64,000 bases of DNA from Ephemerocybe angulata. Taxonomy: Eukaryota > Basidiomycota > Agaricomycetes > Agaricales > Psathyrellaceae. The first letter of the stretch is position 1. Each line of letters opens with the position of its first letter. Location of the stretch: the NCBI GenBank assembly GCA_013368325.1, contig JAACJK010000111.1, forward strand, positions 806,001-870,000, in the 5' to 3' direction. The notes below the pieces were generated by a model, which saw only the letters and a list, made by a program, of their open reading frames with translations, searched no databases and was not told the DNA's origin. A program made the position numbers and the translations under genes. This document shows, piece by piece, positions 45,725-58,748 of the stretch.

Positions 45725-48284
45725 TTTACGTTCTAACGCAGGATGGGGACGAAGAACTCCATGGTACCGCGTGCGCCACGTTCAGACATAGATTCTTTTG
45801 CGGCTTTCGGTGCCACCAAGCAAAAGCGAAGAACCCGGAGTGCGACTATTTTAGGGGGGAAAGGAGGAGGTGCAGGACGCCGTTGATTATCAGAGGTTTG
45901 AGAAGCTCCGGAATTCGTCCTTTCCCAATGTTTGTTGGTCGAATCATCCGAGGTTGAAGCAGAGCAAACGATATCGCCGCAGAAGTCGCTTTCGAGGAAG
46001 GGCTTGCTTACATGCCAGGCTATCGGGATCACAGCGCCTCTCCGTAAACCAGAAGAGAACGAATGAGGTCTGCAATAGACAATGAAAGCGCCTGTATCCC
46101 TTCCATCCATTGCAAGCCATAATAAAGTCCAACTTCAGACTTGGGAAGTCGTGGCGGATTCTATGAGCCAGCGCAGATGTCCGTGAGGAAATCCTTGGAC
46201 TTCGCAATCAAGAGTGGAACGAAAGCACCGCAATTTTAGCGATGCGCTCCGGTAGCTGAAGGCGGCCCGTACGAAGAAGTCTCTGAAAATCCAACCAGCA
46301 ATACCACAGCCGGCCCGCCTACTTGAAGATAAGGAAAGGTACGGACTTCAAAGTAATGGCAATGCTTACCATTCAACGGATCCAGGCTCGAGGGTCCACG
46401 GCCTGCTCACGAATACCTTCTAAACAGTACTATAAATTACTAAAATCCCTTAGCGCGTCAGATTTACTTTCCCTACGTGCGTTGCATAAAGTTAGAGAGA
46501 TTGGTAGGAAAGCCGTTCAAGTTGATTGTCGAGAGAGAAGGTTGGCGAAGCTCGTCTGGTTCTGGGTGCCAGTGGGTGGGAAAGATATGACAAATCTTTA
46601 CCTGCCGATATGTACCCGGCAATTATCTGCCGAGACTTGCCGAAAACATTCGCCGGAGACAACAAATTTCTCCTGAACCTCATCCAACACCATCTCCTGC
46701 ACTCTGTAACTATGGGACTGGGCCCTATAAGATGCTAACCGCGCCAGATGATCCTGGAAAGGTCAGTCATACAGCCATTCACTACAAAGCAGCCATATAG
46801 GTGTCCGATAGCCTATTTATCGCAACTAGCCAACTGATCATTGTCACGGTTTGAAGCAGGGCACCGACCATTGCAACTGCACCCCTGAGTAAAGCATACA
46901 ATGGAGAAACGCTCAAAATTTCCGCGGGTATTACTGTCAACGGGCTTCGCTTTGGTTTTGGGGGCTCCACCCTCCTGGCAGCTGTAGTATGACCTTATCA
47001 GGGGCCATACCGTGTTATCCTGCCAACTTGTCATATGGTGTCTCGTTCCTTGTGTAAGCACCCTGGAGATCCGACGCTTTTTTCAAGGCACCACACTGCA
47101 AAACTTCCCAGCACCGAAGGCGAAACTAAGTCTGGGCAACGTTGGTACCATTCTGGCTGTACAGTATGGGCGACTGGAGGCACTGCAATTCCTTTCCAAA
47201 CCACCAACCTGCGGCTGGGACTCTTCACCGATATAATGAGTACAACTGTGTGCGTCTACGTGCGAACGGAGCGCAACTTTAATCGCTGTGGGTCTGCTCC
47301 CCATGTTGGCATCTTCCATACTCACGTCGTGAACGATAGACTTGTACACCTCCACTCAGGAGATTTGGGTGGCCCTTCCAGCACTCAGCCCGAGAGGCCA
47401 AGAGTCTCTTCGACGCGGGTAATCAAGGCAACGAGAAGAACCAGGTGATGCAAGAAAGCTTCACGAAGATGAGTCTCGTCCCGCTGGAGCGGCGAATCGA
47501 TCGCAAGTAGAGCCCGCTGGTTTCCCTTATTAGCAGGTCATCTTACCAGTCTTCTTACATCGCGACCTTTCGAGTTGGCTACTTGATCGTCGGAGGGTTC
47601 TACTGCGAGCTTCTCGGTTCGTCAATCGGACCATTTTACTGAGAGAAGCGTTATTGAATGTGGGCTTTGGAAGCGCATTGAAGTACTAGCCCAAGTGTGT
47701 TAGGGCTGTCGCGCTACGGACTGGGCATGCCTAAATGAGCGACATAGCGGTTCACATGAATTTTCTGAGGTACAACTGAACTCTTGCTTTCAACTGCGGC
47801 TCGTCTCAAGCTTTCCCTCGCACGATGCACACACGCCATCCACATGCAACGGCCAAGTCCAGCTATGACAGGCACCCTTCAGACACCGCCATAGGGAATT
47901 GGGCGGCTTGGTAGGCGTTTACGAGAATCATACTATGAGGCATCGCCATTTGGCTGCCGTGTTGCATTGACTTCTTCCTTTCCATTGCTAGCCCTGGGCG
48001 TAATGCCACCACCACCATCATGATCTCTACGCCCACCATTCTAAGCTACTACAAAACCCAGCTAGCCGTGGATCTATCTAGCATAAATAGTCGGTTCTCT
48101 GGTGCCTTCGCCCTTTCACGCAACTGCCGTGCTTTCTCCCCTGTCTCTATTCCTGTTTATCTAGGCTCCGGGTTAGGACTACACATTTCTCTACCGGATA
48201 GATTGCGAGGCAGCCACGTTGCTGTATTGCATTGAGGCAGCAACCACTCGCTCTTCTTTTTTGCTTTGGAACCACGGTTGGATA
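45725..48284. other. Long gene-free interval
   Basis: About 2.5 kb without a supported gene. Frames such as 46323-46676 (plus) lack family features and splice partners. No repeat or transposon end was recognised. Confidence 0.4.
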
Positions 48285-50511
48285 ATGTCGACGGCAGCTT
48301 CTGATTCCCACAGTTTGAAGGCGAAGGATGTGCTCGACGGAACGGAATCGCACCGCGGGTCGACGACGACGGAAGGCGCATTGACTCTATCGGTATCCCA
48401 GGAAGACATGGAGTTGGAGAGGAGAGCAAAGCTCAAGCTCGACCTGACGCTTCTACCTGTCATGACCATGTTCTACTTGCTGTCGTTTCTAGTGAGTACA
48501 GATTCAGTCTAGTTTCTCTTTGGCCTACCCGTTGTACCGTTGTCTTACGAGATTTCGTTTTTTCTTGCCACAGGATCGAGCAAATATAGGTGAGTCGCTC
48601 TTGTGCAATCCCGACGCTCTGAGGCTGAAGCTCATATCCCCTATCTTCGAACAGGAAATGCTCGCATAGCGGGATTACAGGAAGCCTTGAAGTTATCGGA
48701 CCGCCAGTATCAAATATGCGTCACCATTCTCTACGTGTGCGTGTTGGCCTTTTCCTTCGTTTTTCGGTGTTGGAAGAGGATGGTTTCCTGATTCTAGATC
48801 CCCAACAGGCCATACATCTGTGCAGAGCTACCAGCAAACCTTTTGTTGCGGAGAATAGGTCCGAATATCCTCATGCCGGCGATTTTAACAATGTGGGGTC
48901 TGGTGGTAACTTTTCAAGGTGCGTTTAGACCACGCTTCTCAGCCCTTGACGAGCTTAACGCATGTGCATGGGCGACTAGGTTTCGTTTCAAATTACACCG
49001 GCCTCCTGGTCGTCCGATTCGTCCTCGGGATGTTGGAGGGCCCGATGTTCCCTGGGATAGTGTTGTATCTTTCAGGGTTTTATACGAGACGAGAACTTTC
49101 CATGCGGTGCGTTTCATGCCTTTTAGCCTTGACCCAGTTTTGCAGTTCGCTGACCCCGTATGTATAATAGAATCGCGTATTTCTTCTCTGCGGCGTCTGT
49201 AAGTGTCAACTTCGCGGTGTTGCCTGTGGAACGGTGTTTGAATTCGACCTTGTTAATGCCAATAGCTTTCGGGTGCCTTTTCTGGCTTGCTTGCTGCAGC
49301 GATATCGCGCATGGAGGGATTGGGCGGGAAGGATGGTTGGGCTTGGATCTTCATCCTCGTGGGTTTCCGTATAATCGTCTTTGAGGGTATTTTTCCTGAA
49401 ACGCCCGACAGGAGGGATTATTTACAGTATCCTTTGGGATTGCTTCATTCTGGATCGTCCCACGTACGCTTCAGCAGGCGATGTTTTTAACACAGGTCGA
49501 GAAAGAGTAAGCCGTCCATCTTCTCTGGCGGTCCAAATGCTGAATCCGTTGTCTAGTGCTTTGAAGCGGCGACTCGAGCGCGACAGACCTTTAATCAACA
49601 CCATAGACAAATTTTCATTCAAGGAGATATTTCAGTCTCTTCGATCTCCTCAGGTCATCATCCTTTCCATCGTTTTTTTCATGGGAGGCACCGTTCTATT
49701 TGGACAAGCTCTTTTCCTTCCTTCAATTATCAGACACTTGGGGTTCACTCCCTACAAGAGTCAAATGCTCAGTGTTGGTCCATTCGTCGTTGGTTTCATT
49801 GGTATGTCCGAATTGAAATCCTCGTTCAAGAGTGCATGCTGACGTTAATACGCCTCCTTTCCCAGTCTCCATCGGTGCGGCTTGGTACTCCGATCGGTAT
49901 AACAGACGGGGGGTACCGTTCATCGCAATCTCGCTACTTTCTATCACTGGGTGGTCTATTTTCCTCGGTCAGTCACGTCTAATATTTTAAATATCTTCCC
50001 GAACTCACTCATGACTCAGGATTGAAAGGAAAATACGCGCTATACGGCGCGCTGTACCTCATCGTGCCAGGAGTCTACGCCACATCCCCCGTCACCTGCG
50101 CATGGATGGCTAACAACTCCGAGCCGTACTACCGCCGGGCGTCTAGTATTGCGATCGGCTTTATTGCCACAAACTCTGGAGGTATCCTGAGTACGTGGCG
50201 CTTCCCTTCAAAGGAGGGACCCAAGTTCACGAAGACGGCAATTATGATGCTTGTATTGTAGGTTGTATTCCCTCGTGCCTAGCAACTGCTGACTCGGAAC
50301 GCTTATCTATTCATCCACTAAACTCAGTTCATGCCTCATGGTTGTATTCGGGTCCATCAACATGCTCTACCTAGACTGGCAGAACAAGCAGAAACAAAGG
50401 CTGAGGCACAAAATTCTTGCGCCGTATACGACGGAGAAGGAGCCCGATGGCGGGGTGCGAGCTTGGGCTGAGCTGGGGGACAGACATCCGGACTTCAAAT
50501 ATACGTTGTAA
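48285..50511 (+). CDS. MFS transporter, allantoate-permease (Dal5/ACS) type
   Basis: About ten short introns interrupt a protein of roughly 480 residues. It begins MSTAASDSHSLKAKD and reads LKLDLTLLPVMTMFYLLSFL/DRANI/GNARIAGLQ, the DRxNIGNA signature of the anion:cation symporter family. Then come YVPYICAELPANLLLRR, GPNILMPAILTMWGLV, VRFVLGMLEGPMFPGIV, GIASFWIVPRT and, near the end, SGGILSTWRFPSKEGPKF. Family members import allantoate, nicotinate, biotin or related anions; the substrate is not predictable. Splicing around 49371-49440 is odd: the normal ILEG...FGIAS passage is interrupted by a short in-frame GFRIIVF-like insertion, so that exon may be mis-read or damaged. Confidence 0.8.
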
Positions 50512-50617
50512 TGTGTGAGTAATGTGAAAGATGTATCCATATAATTCGCTCTGTTGTTCAAAACAGCTGTTCGACCTACTATACGCCCAATGTAGATTTA
50601 GCTCGCGCTACGAGTAA

Positions 50618-52370
50618 TTAGAGGGATGTCACAATCGCGGGAGGAGGTGTTGGAAGGGGCCCTGCGGTGGTCGTCTTCGGGATGGAATCACAGAATGGAA
50701 CTCCCATTTGATGGTCTTTACCCGGATTGCACAACGTCCATGGTGGAACAATAAGTGCAGGTGGCTCCGTTGGTATAGGAGCTGCTGTCGTCGTGGAAGG
50801 AGCATCGCAGACTGGGATTGCTGTCGCAGGATCTGGACCACCCTGTAGGGGGTTGCAACCTGGCAGCCTTTCAATATCTAGCAAACGCGAAGTGGTTAGT
50901 AGCTTGCTAAACATTGGAGTGCAGTATGTAGTATAAAACGCAGCTTACATTGGCCTTCGGTGATTTCTGGTACCTTTACGCCTTGCCTGCAGCTGTTCAT
51001 CGCATCTGTGTCTTGGACTGTCAAAACGGGACAATTTGTTGCGATGCCTTCTCCGCCGAAGCACACTTCCATTGCGCGTTGGAGAGAGTCACCCTCCCAG
51101 CCAAATACGTAGTCGGCATGTTGTCCATATCCGGTCCTGAACTCATAGTTAGGTGTGCCAAATTGTTATCGTCTTTAATAACATGGCTTACGGATCTCCC
51201 ATGCTGAACACCAGGGGTTGGGTCCCGTCTTGTGGCCATATGGAAGGGTCGTTGAATGGCCTGGTGTCCCAAACGATCTCCATGAAGAGAAGAGGTAGCC
51301 GAACAGGATGGGTACTCGGACAATCGGTGCCAAATATTCCTCCGGGAGGATGCGCAACATGGCTCTGAAAGATAATGGAAGTCAAAGGAGAGCCATCATA
51401 GACAAGATTTAGGACATCCCGTACCTCATGGTCGCTGCTGTCCAGATTGACTCCATCCCAGCACTGAGGGAAGTATATATTAGAACGAATGCCACCAGAG
51501 CACGGTCCAGGAGGGAACTGGAATGTATCGGTGGGACCTGAGCCTGGGACGCCGAGACCGGGATCTGTTCCCTCGAAGCATCTGAAGCTCGTCGCTGTAG
51601 CTTCCGTCGACTTGGGATCAATATCGTTAGTCCGCCTCATCGGGTTTCCGACTCGCATGCGGAATCCCTAGTGGTGGGCTTAGTCTACCGCGTTTGATGG
51701 AGGAGATGAATGCGGGCACCTTTCTAAATGCGACGATATTGAGGTCCTTGGTGGGCTCTCGAGGCTGGAAGTAGTATACTGTCATCCCTCCGTGTTGGAC
51801 TCCGGGACCTGTGTTGTGGTTCGCCATCTGCGGCACCTATGCACAGGCGGGTAGTGTCAGCCGTTAACGGTTGATTCTATTTGGGCGCTTATTTTACTTG
51901 CCCTTATGAAGCTGCCATTCAGATGCTTGAAGTACATCACAGCGGTCCAGTAGTTTGACTTGTCTTCCACGAATCGACAGCTCGTACACGTCGAAAGGCC
52001 AGGAAGATCGTTCGAGGGGTCCATCGTCACATTGAAGCTTCGAACACTGTAAGTACCGAAGGAAGCAATCTATGCGAGGGGTGGCTCACGCATTCTAACA
52101 GGGGGGTTACAAGACATTAGCATTTGGTGACTATTCTTAAGCAGCTGGACGTTGCTCACCCCTCCGACTATTTGGTGAAGATGAGGTGATACTTGACCTG
52201 GTGTCACCAGGCTGTGAAACATTCAGTCAGATTTGTGGATGAAAACGGGGAAGGACGTACGGATCGAGGCGCTCAGTGACCAACTGGGAGCAAGGGAATC
52301 GTAGCTGCGCATGCACGACCCTCGATATGGTCAAGACCAATATCGAGAGCTTGAACGTGAGGAGATACAT
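50618..52370 (-). CDS. Secreted DUF1996 protein (copy 2 of 3)
   Basis: Starts MYLLTFKLSILVLTISRVVH (signal peptide) at 52370, then [96 protein letters not shown] and [20 protein letters not shown]. The C-terminus is longer than in copy 1: after LPGCNPLQGG comes a Pro/Thr-rich tail with two further Cys-containing units (IPVCDAP, PFCDSIPKTTTAG). It is closer to copy 3 than to copy 1 in both core and tail. Function unknown, secreted. Confidence 0.87.
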
Positions 52371-52780
52371 CGCTTCGCTGGAGGAGGCCAAAGAACCGCG
52401 CGAATCGGTTCCATGCCACTTAAATACGAGCTTCACTCCTTCTCGGTGGAACGTCGAAGTAAGGCGACGACAGGAGAGGCTGAAATCCGATGGCCGCAGA
52501 CGTTTCTCAGATACCCAGCTTCGCTGAGCTCCATTGGATCGAAGTTAGGTTGTTCATGTCTAGATAGAAGTGCAACCGGAACAACAATGGAGGATGGTCG
52601 GGAGGCGCGTACGCATTGCGCGTTATTTCAGTTCGGGAAGGGCCAAACACATTGAGTTGTCTTCATAAATTATGAAACCCTATAGGGAGATAGAAGGCTT
52701 ATGATGATCGGAGGGAAAACCTTTGCCCGACCCGATTATCCTCGACTCCAGCTATGCCAGTATCATTATCATAGAGTAGA
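52371..52780. other. Spacer between DUF1996 copies 2 and 3
   Basis: No gene seen; promoter of copy 2 and 3' end of copy 3, same orientation. Confidence 0.4.
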
Positions 52781-54621
52781 CTAGGCAGCACTGGTGATGA
52801 CTGCTGGGGCTGGCGTGGACTGAGGGTTGCCAATCGTGGTCGTCTTGGGGATGGAGTTGCAGAATGGCGCGGCGAAAGTTGACACAGTTGAATTATTGCA
52901 GACCTCCCAGGGGGGATAGATGATGGTTGGAGGTGCCGTCGGAGCTGGTGCTTCAATTGTAGTCGAGACGACGTTACAGTTCGGAACGACCGTCGCGGGT
53001 TCAGGACCGCCCTGCAGAGGGTTGCATCCAGGAAGCTTCTCAATGTCTGCCAAAAGAAAACGAATCAAATATGAGCTGGAGATAGTCATTGCTGTTATCG
53101 CACGTACATTGGCTTTCCACGACTTCTGGAACTTCAGCGCCCTTCTTGCAACTGTTCATAGCGTCCGTGTCCTGGACAGTGAGAGCAGGACAGCTAGTCG
53201 GTACGCCATCGCCGACGGTGCAAACGTCCATAGCGCGTTTGAGAGAGTCGCCTTCCCAGCCGAACACGTAGTCGGCATGTTGCCCATACCCAGTCCTGTC
53301 AGACGCTAGATCAGCCCAGTTTCCTTCTCGTTTGCAAAGAACCCTTCAGGCTGACTCACGGGTCTCCGTTGCTCAGTACAAACGGCTGCGATCCATCAGT
53401 CGGCCACAGCGCAGGATCGTTGAATGGTCTGGTGTCCCAAACGATCTCAATGAAGATTAGCGGCAACCTCACAGGGTGTGTCTCGGGACAGTTGGTACGG
53501 AAGAATCCTCCGGCAGGATGTGCAACATGGCTCTGAAACACTCGCAAGTCAGCCAAAATGCAGGATAATCAAAGGGGAGTAGGCTAACCTCATGGTCAGG
53601 ACTGTCGAGGTTGACGCCATCCCAGCACCTGGCGTTTTAGAGTTAGGTTGGAACAAGAACAGAAACATGCTGGTTATTTTCGAAAACGCACTGAGGGAAG
53701 TAGATATTCGACCTGATGCCTCCAGAGCAGGTTCTATTCGGGAACTCGAAGGAATCCTCAGGGCCAAACCCAGTGGTTGCACCTCCAGATCCAGCGTCAG
53801 TCCCATTGAAGCACCTGAGTGTCGCCGCATGCAAAGTAGAGATGTCTTCAGGATCTTCAGGATCGAGATCGTCCTTTGTCCTCCTCATTGGGCTGCCAAC
53901 GCGCATTCTGAAGCCCTGATGAGTTTATCGTCAGAAACATAGCCATGATGACTCAGTACGCTCCAGGGACCTCACCTTCTCAAAGGGGACGAACTTGAGA
54001 TTATCCAAAGGAACGCTGGGCTGGAAGTAGTACACCGTCATGCCTCCGTCCTGGTAACCAGGGCCACTATTGTGGTTGGGCATCTGAGGGACCTATAGAC
54101 CGAATATATCAGCAACATAAGGGTCCCAGAGCCTACGAGGGTACGTACCCGAAGGAAACTTCCGTTGGGGTGCTTGAAGTACATCACTGCCGTCCAATAG
54201 TTTGATTTGTCCTCGACAAAGCGACACGTCGTGCAAGTGGACAGCCCTGGCAAGTCATTATCCGGATGCATCGTTAGGTTGAACCTAGTCGTCGCTGAGC
54301 AACACAGATTGTGACTAAACTTTGAAATGCTAGCTTACGCATTCTACAAAATGTGGATGGGATTAGTCCAGTGCTAGATGAACAGGCGATTGGGAAACTA
54401 CGCACTCCGCCAACGATTTGGTGCAGATGAGGAGAAACTTGACCCGGTGTCACTAGTCTGCAATAGCTTGTTATTGACGTCCCGTTGATCAAAGCCAATT
54501 CGACTCACGGATCGAATCGCTCTGTTACAAGCTGAGAGCAAGGAAATCGGAGGAGACCATCTACTCGCAAAGCGATACTGAATAGGACGAGGGCACTCAA
54601 CGAGTGCAGGAGCTTGAGCAT
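52781..54621 (-). CDS. Secreted DUF1996 protein (copy 3 of 3)
   Basis: Starts MLKLLHSLSALVLFSIALRV (signal peptide) at 54621, followed by [64 protein letters not shown] and HPVRLPLIFIEIVWDTRPF. The tail has LPGCNPLQGGPEPATVVPNC and a Thr/Pro-rich stretch with PFCNSIPKTTTIG, paralleling copy 2. An insertion after MRRTKDD (about 10 acidic residues) distinguishes it. Function unknown, secreted. Confidence 0.87.
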
Positions 54622-54708
54622 CTCCAACAATCTCAGAAGGGTTTGGAAGGTATTAGGAAGGATGTCAGAAGGATGACTGTTCTGAGAACTATAGTCGTTA
54701 ATCATAGC

Positions 54709-54716
54709 CTTATATA
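54709..54716 (-). promoter_or_regulatory. TATA box candidate for DUF1996 copy 3
   Basis: TATATAAG on the minus strand about 88 bases before the ATG at 54621. Confidence 0.55.
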
Positions 54717-55744
54717 TTTCGGATTGCACAAGTGCACACAAGATCGCACTTTGCAGGAAGCTTATCTCGGACGTCGCATGCAGCTGCCCGAGGGGATGTG
54801 GGCGTCAGTCTACTTACTTCTGGACCCGAATTCTATCAAGAAACGAGGGTAAAAATGCAGATGCGAAGAGCGGATGCACACAGAGAAGAACATCTTCACT
54901 GTAATGGGAGCTCCGCCTTGCAAGGAATCGATTTCATATCATGGAAGTCAGAACTTCGCGATGCTTTCAGTTACCAAATCCACTCCGCAGATGAGCCGAA
55001 TTTGCCTCAATAAGGGCCTTTCTCCTATGTCACGAGGGTAAGGTTGCTTCTGCAGCGGAGGGTTCGCGCCACATACCTCTCAAGAGTCCATGTCAATTGA
55101 GAACAGGCGTAGAAGGCATTGGAATGATGCCTTGTTATTATTGCTGAGATGCGGTGTCAGCGAGAGAGGTTTCTTAACGCCTTTCCACTACGTTCCGATA
55201 TCATCTTTAAGGTATGCTGAGGTGAAGATGCAAGTCAAGGTTGAACGTTGAATGATGCCACAGGCCCAACCATGATCCTTTACGTAAGTCTTTCCTTCGG
55301 ACATTAGGCGCTGGGGCGCCCTTTTCAAGTCCGTTTCAAGGCCCTCTATGTCGCGTCTCGCTCATACCAATGAATGAAAGATTCTGCACCAAAAATAGTA
55401 GAAATTCCAACTCAATTTCTCTATACTGCGATCCAGGATCTTTTGAATAGATTTTATTTCCTTACCTAATACGCCTAATTGGGAAGGTCGTTCTCATGCA
55501 CTGAATTATAGTCTGAATAGTAGAGACGCCGTGCTCGCCCAATCGAGAATTCGCGGACTTCTTGTCACCCAGGCTTGGGCCTGAACTTCATGGTTTCATA
55601 CGAATCTCTATACCCTCATCGCGCTCCAAATACTCTTGAGAGGGTCTGAGTTCTACTCTGTATTCGAAACAGTGCAAGCGATCTGGAAGTAGAGGGAAGA
55701 AGGTTTGGTCCATTCAAATCACATTCAGAGCGTTGTAGAACTCG
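54717..55744. other. Divergent intergenic region
   Basis: No gene seen between DUF1996 copy 3 and the DH-PH-FYVE gene. Confidence 0.4.
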
Positions 55745-58700
55745 ATGGCTTCCGGTGAGCACCGCGATGGGGGATAGGTATCTCTGCAACAACTTACAGT
55801 CAGCGACAGGCTCTTCCATCGTAGCATTCCCTGTTACTGAATCAGGGGCCCAACTTGTTCAGCCTGCTCGAGGTCCCCACCTGCCCTTCCGCAGGATATC
55901 ATTGCCAACAGCCCCGACCGTTCTTCATAGGAACTCTGTAGTCAGCGTATCCTCATTCGAAGATACAGATGGCTCCCCTCTAAGGGCTGCGCGGTTTCGG
56001 AGGCCACGCCCACCATCTGTCGAATCTCCTATGAGAAGGCAGCGGCGGCGCGACGGGAGCTCAAGGCCAATGGAGGACGCATCGCGCTTAGCGAAAGCAC
56101 GGAAAATCGTTGACGAGTTTCACGAAACGGAAAGAGCGTATGTAAAGGGGTTGGAAATGATATACTCGGTGAGTTGGAAGAGAGATGTATATTTGGTTTA
56201 CTGACCATATTTACAGCACTTCCTCATACCCATCATCGAATCATTGGATACCCCACAACCTCTCTTGGACAGAACAAGCATAAACTCGATATTCTCCAAC
56301 TTCATTGACATATGGAACCTCCACCGTTCATTTCTATTAGCTCTGGATGCTCTGCTCGAGAAGCACAGGAACGGGCCGCTACCTCTCTCGTCTTTGCTGT
56401 TGTCCCATTTCCCCTATCTTTCGCTCTACACTCCATTCGTTACCGCATTCCCATCCATAATTGGCGCTTTAACGGAAATCTCGACCCCACCAACAAGTTC
56501 TCGTCCCAACCCACGTTACAATGCGACGTTCTCGGACTTTCTCAGTCAGCAAGAGGCGGACCCTCGATGCGGAAAGCTGAAACTGAGAGACTGGCTCTTG
56601 ACTGTAGTACAGCGGTGCCCCCGATACCTTCTATTGCTGAAGGACTTGATATCTTCGACCAGCACCGATGACCCCGAGCATGCGCAGTTGACTGTCGTAC
56701 ACGGCCTTGTTTCGAAAAGTACGTCATCTAATCGTCGTTAAAGGATCCTACCTGACAATTCGCTTAGTTACAGTTGGTTTGAATAAGTCTCTGCATACCC
56801 ATGCAGAAACACTGCAACTTCTGGCGTTGCAGCGTGCAACTAGTGGGCTTCCTTTGCAGTTGATATCTCCTGGACGGCATCTCGTTAAGAGAGGCTCCCT
56901 CCTCCAGGTCGAGCGGAACTCGCTCCCCCGGCCAAGAGAATTTCTGCTATTCTCGGATTGCCTCATTTGGCTTTCTCCAGGTGACTCTTGGGATTGGGAA
57001 TCCTTTAGCGGATGGAATAGTAGTGGCAGCAATCCAGCACCCGACTCATCCTCGAGTTCAGCTCCCCCTCCACGGCCGCCACCCCTGTTACGGAATCGCA
57101 GTCGAAGCGAAGCTGAACTTCCGCGAGTTTCGAACGTAGAGCGGAACCACCCGCCCTCTGTACCCTCGACGCCGACAAAATACGACCGCAGACAGTCATA
57201 TCACACCCCTTCGCCAGTCCCCCCTCCGATGGCAAAGCGGAGAGGAGCGTCTGCTTCGGACGAGCGATGGGTGTACAGGGGCAAGGTGGACCTTATCGAC
57301 ATTGATGTGACAGTAGGATCCGTTCTTACCGAGGAATACCGGTTCGAGATTCTGAATCCCGAGGAGAGCTTCGTAGTCTATGCTGGTGAGCATGAATTCA
57401 AGCAGCGAATTCATCGAGGCTAATGCTTGAACAGAATCAGAACAAAGCCGACATGAATGGGTAACTCAGATTCGCCAGGCCAAGTCACATCTCCTGGAAA
57501 GTCTGAATGCGACCAATCCGAACTCGACCCTGACTTCCTCGTCATCCACCAATCATATTCGACGTTCACTACAAGCCCTGCCATTCCATCCCTCCGACGA
57601 CCGTCTGGCTACTCTCAGGCCAGGTAGCCAGCTGAAGTCTCTGAAGCGGTCGTCCAAAGCGGCTGGAAAGGAGGCGGGCGAGCGTCGGAGAAAGGTTGAT
57701 CATTGGGTTCCTCCAGTTTGGATACCCGATGGGAAAACGAATGAATGTATGAGATGCGGAAAGCTTTTTGGATGGAGAAGGAGGCGCCACCATTGTCGTC
57801 TTTGTGGGCGCTGCGTCTGCAATGCTTGCTCTGGGAGGGTGAGAGCTTCGCTGCCTATCGCTTCTGCACCGCTCATTCAATTTCTAACCTTTCCTATAGA
57901 CTTTCTTCATTGCCGACGCCTCCGGGAAGAAGGAAGCGACGAAGCCAGCGCGTGCTTGTGACGCGTGCTACGAAAGCATCTTTCCTGTGATCGACAGCTC
58001 GTCTTCAAATATGCATGAAGGAGGGGGCCGGTTTGACGATTCCATAACGTCTCTGTCGAAGATGCCTTCTTGGTTCTCTATGCCCTCGATCCCCACAGAG
58101 CCCGCTCAGCCTCAAGCTCTGATGGCCATTGATTCTCATCACGGTCCCGATGCATCAACCTTCGAGTTCGAACGTCCTCGGAGCCCAGAGGAAAAGGAAC
58201 CACCCGGAGTTATACGCCTACGCCCTCATCAGAAACTAAAGAGCTATCACGAAATATTGGAAGATTTTGAAGCTCATGAACGTGGTGACCCTTTCGAAGA
58301 AGTCGCATCTCCCGCACGGGAAGATCCTGGGGAGTGGGTTAGTGATGTCGACGACGAAGAGAGGCGAGAAGAGTATCTAAGGTCCAGATTGTTTACACCG
58401 ACGCCACCACACTCTCTTGCCCCATCTCCACAGACGTCGCCTATGAAGAGGAAAGAAGACACAGTACGACGCCGGAAGCGGTTCTCGTTGCCGGCGGTGG
58501 CGTTGCAGACTACGCAGGTCACTGCAAGGGCATCTTTGGTGATTGAAGATGAGACGGATGAGACGGATAGCGAGACTCCCTCCAGGCCCAGGAGATTCTC
58601 GCTTGTGCTGTCCCCGAGTAAGTCGGGGTACGGTATTCGGAATAGCGTTTCGGAGGCCGTGAGGGAGGAGGATGAAGGTGAAGGGGCTGGGAAGAGCTTA

Positions 58701-58748
58701 GCTGCAGATAAGCTAAGCGAGCTTCTGAATAGACGCACACGAGACTAG
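55745..58748 (+). CDS. DH-PH-FYVE Rho guanine-nucleotide exchange factor (FGD-like)
   Basis: A ten-base first exon (ATG GCT TCC G) and a 55-nt intron lead to exon 2 at 55810. The DH domain includes ARKIVDEFHETERAYVKGLE, DFLSQQEADPRCGKLKLRDW and VVQRCPRYLLLLKDL. The PH part includes LVKRGSLLQVERN, REFLLFSDCLIWLS and, after a Pro/Ser insertion, WVYRGKVDLIDIDV and SRHEWVTQIRQAK. The FYVE finger follows: WIPDGKTNECMRCGKLFGW, RRRRHHCRLCGRCVCNAC and, over an intron, ACDACYE, with all eight metal ligands and the RR(K/H)HHCR lipid-binding motif. The C-terminal ~250 residues are acidic and disordered. Such proteins activate Rho/Cdc42 GTPases at PI3P-bearing endosomes. The FYVE and DH signatures are clear; the GTPase partner is not predictable. 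Confidence 0.9.

Noticed and set aside
46323..46676. 117-residue plus-strand frame
   Set aside because: No family features, no splice partner, no promoter element.
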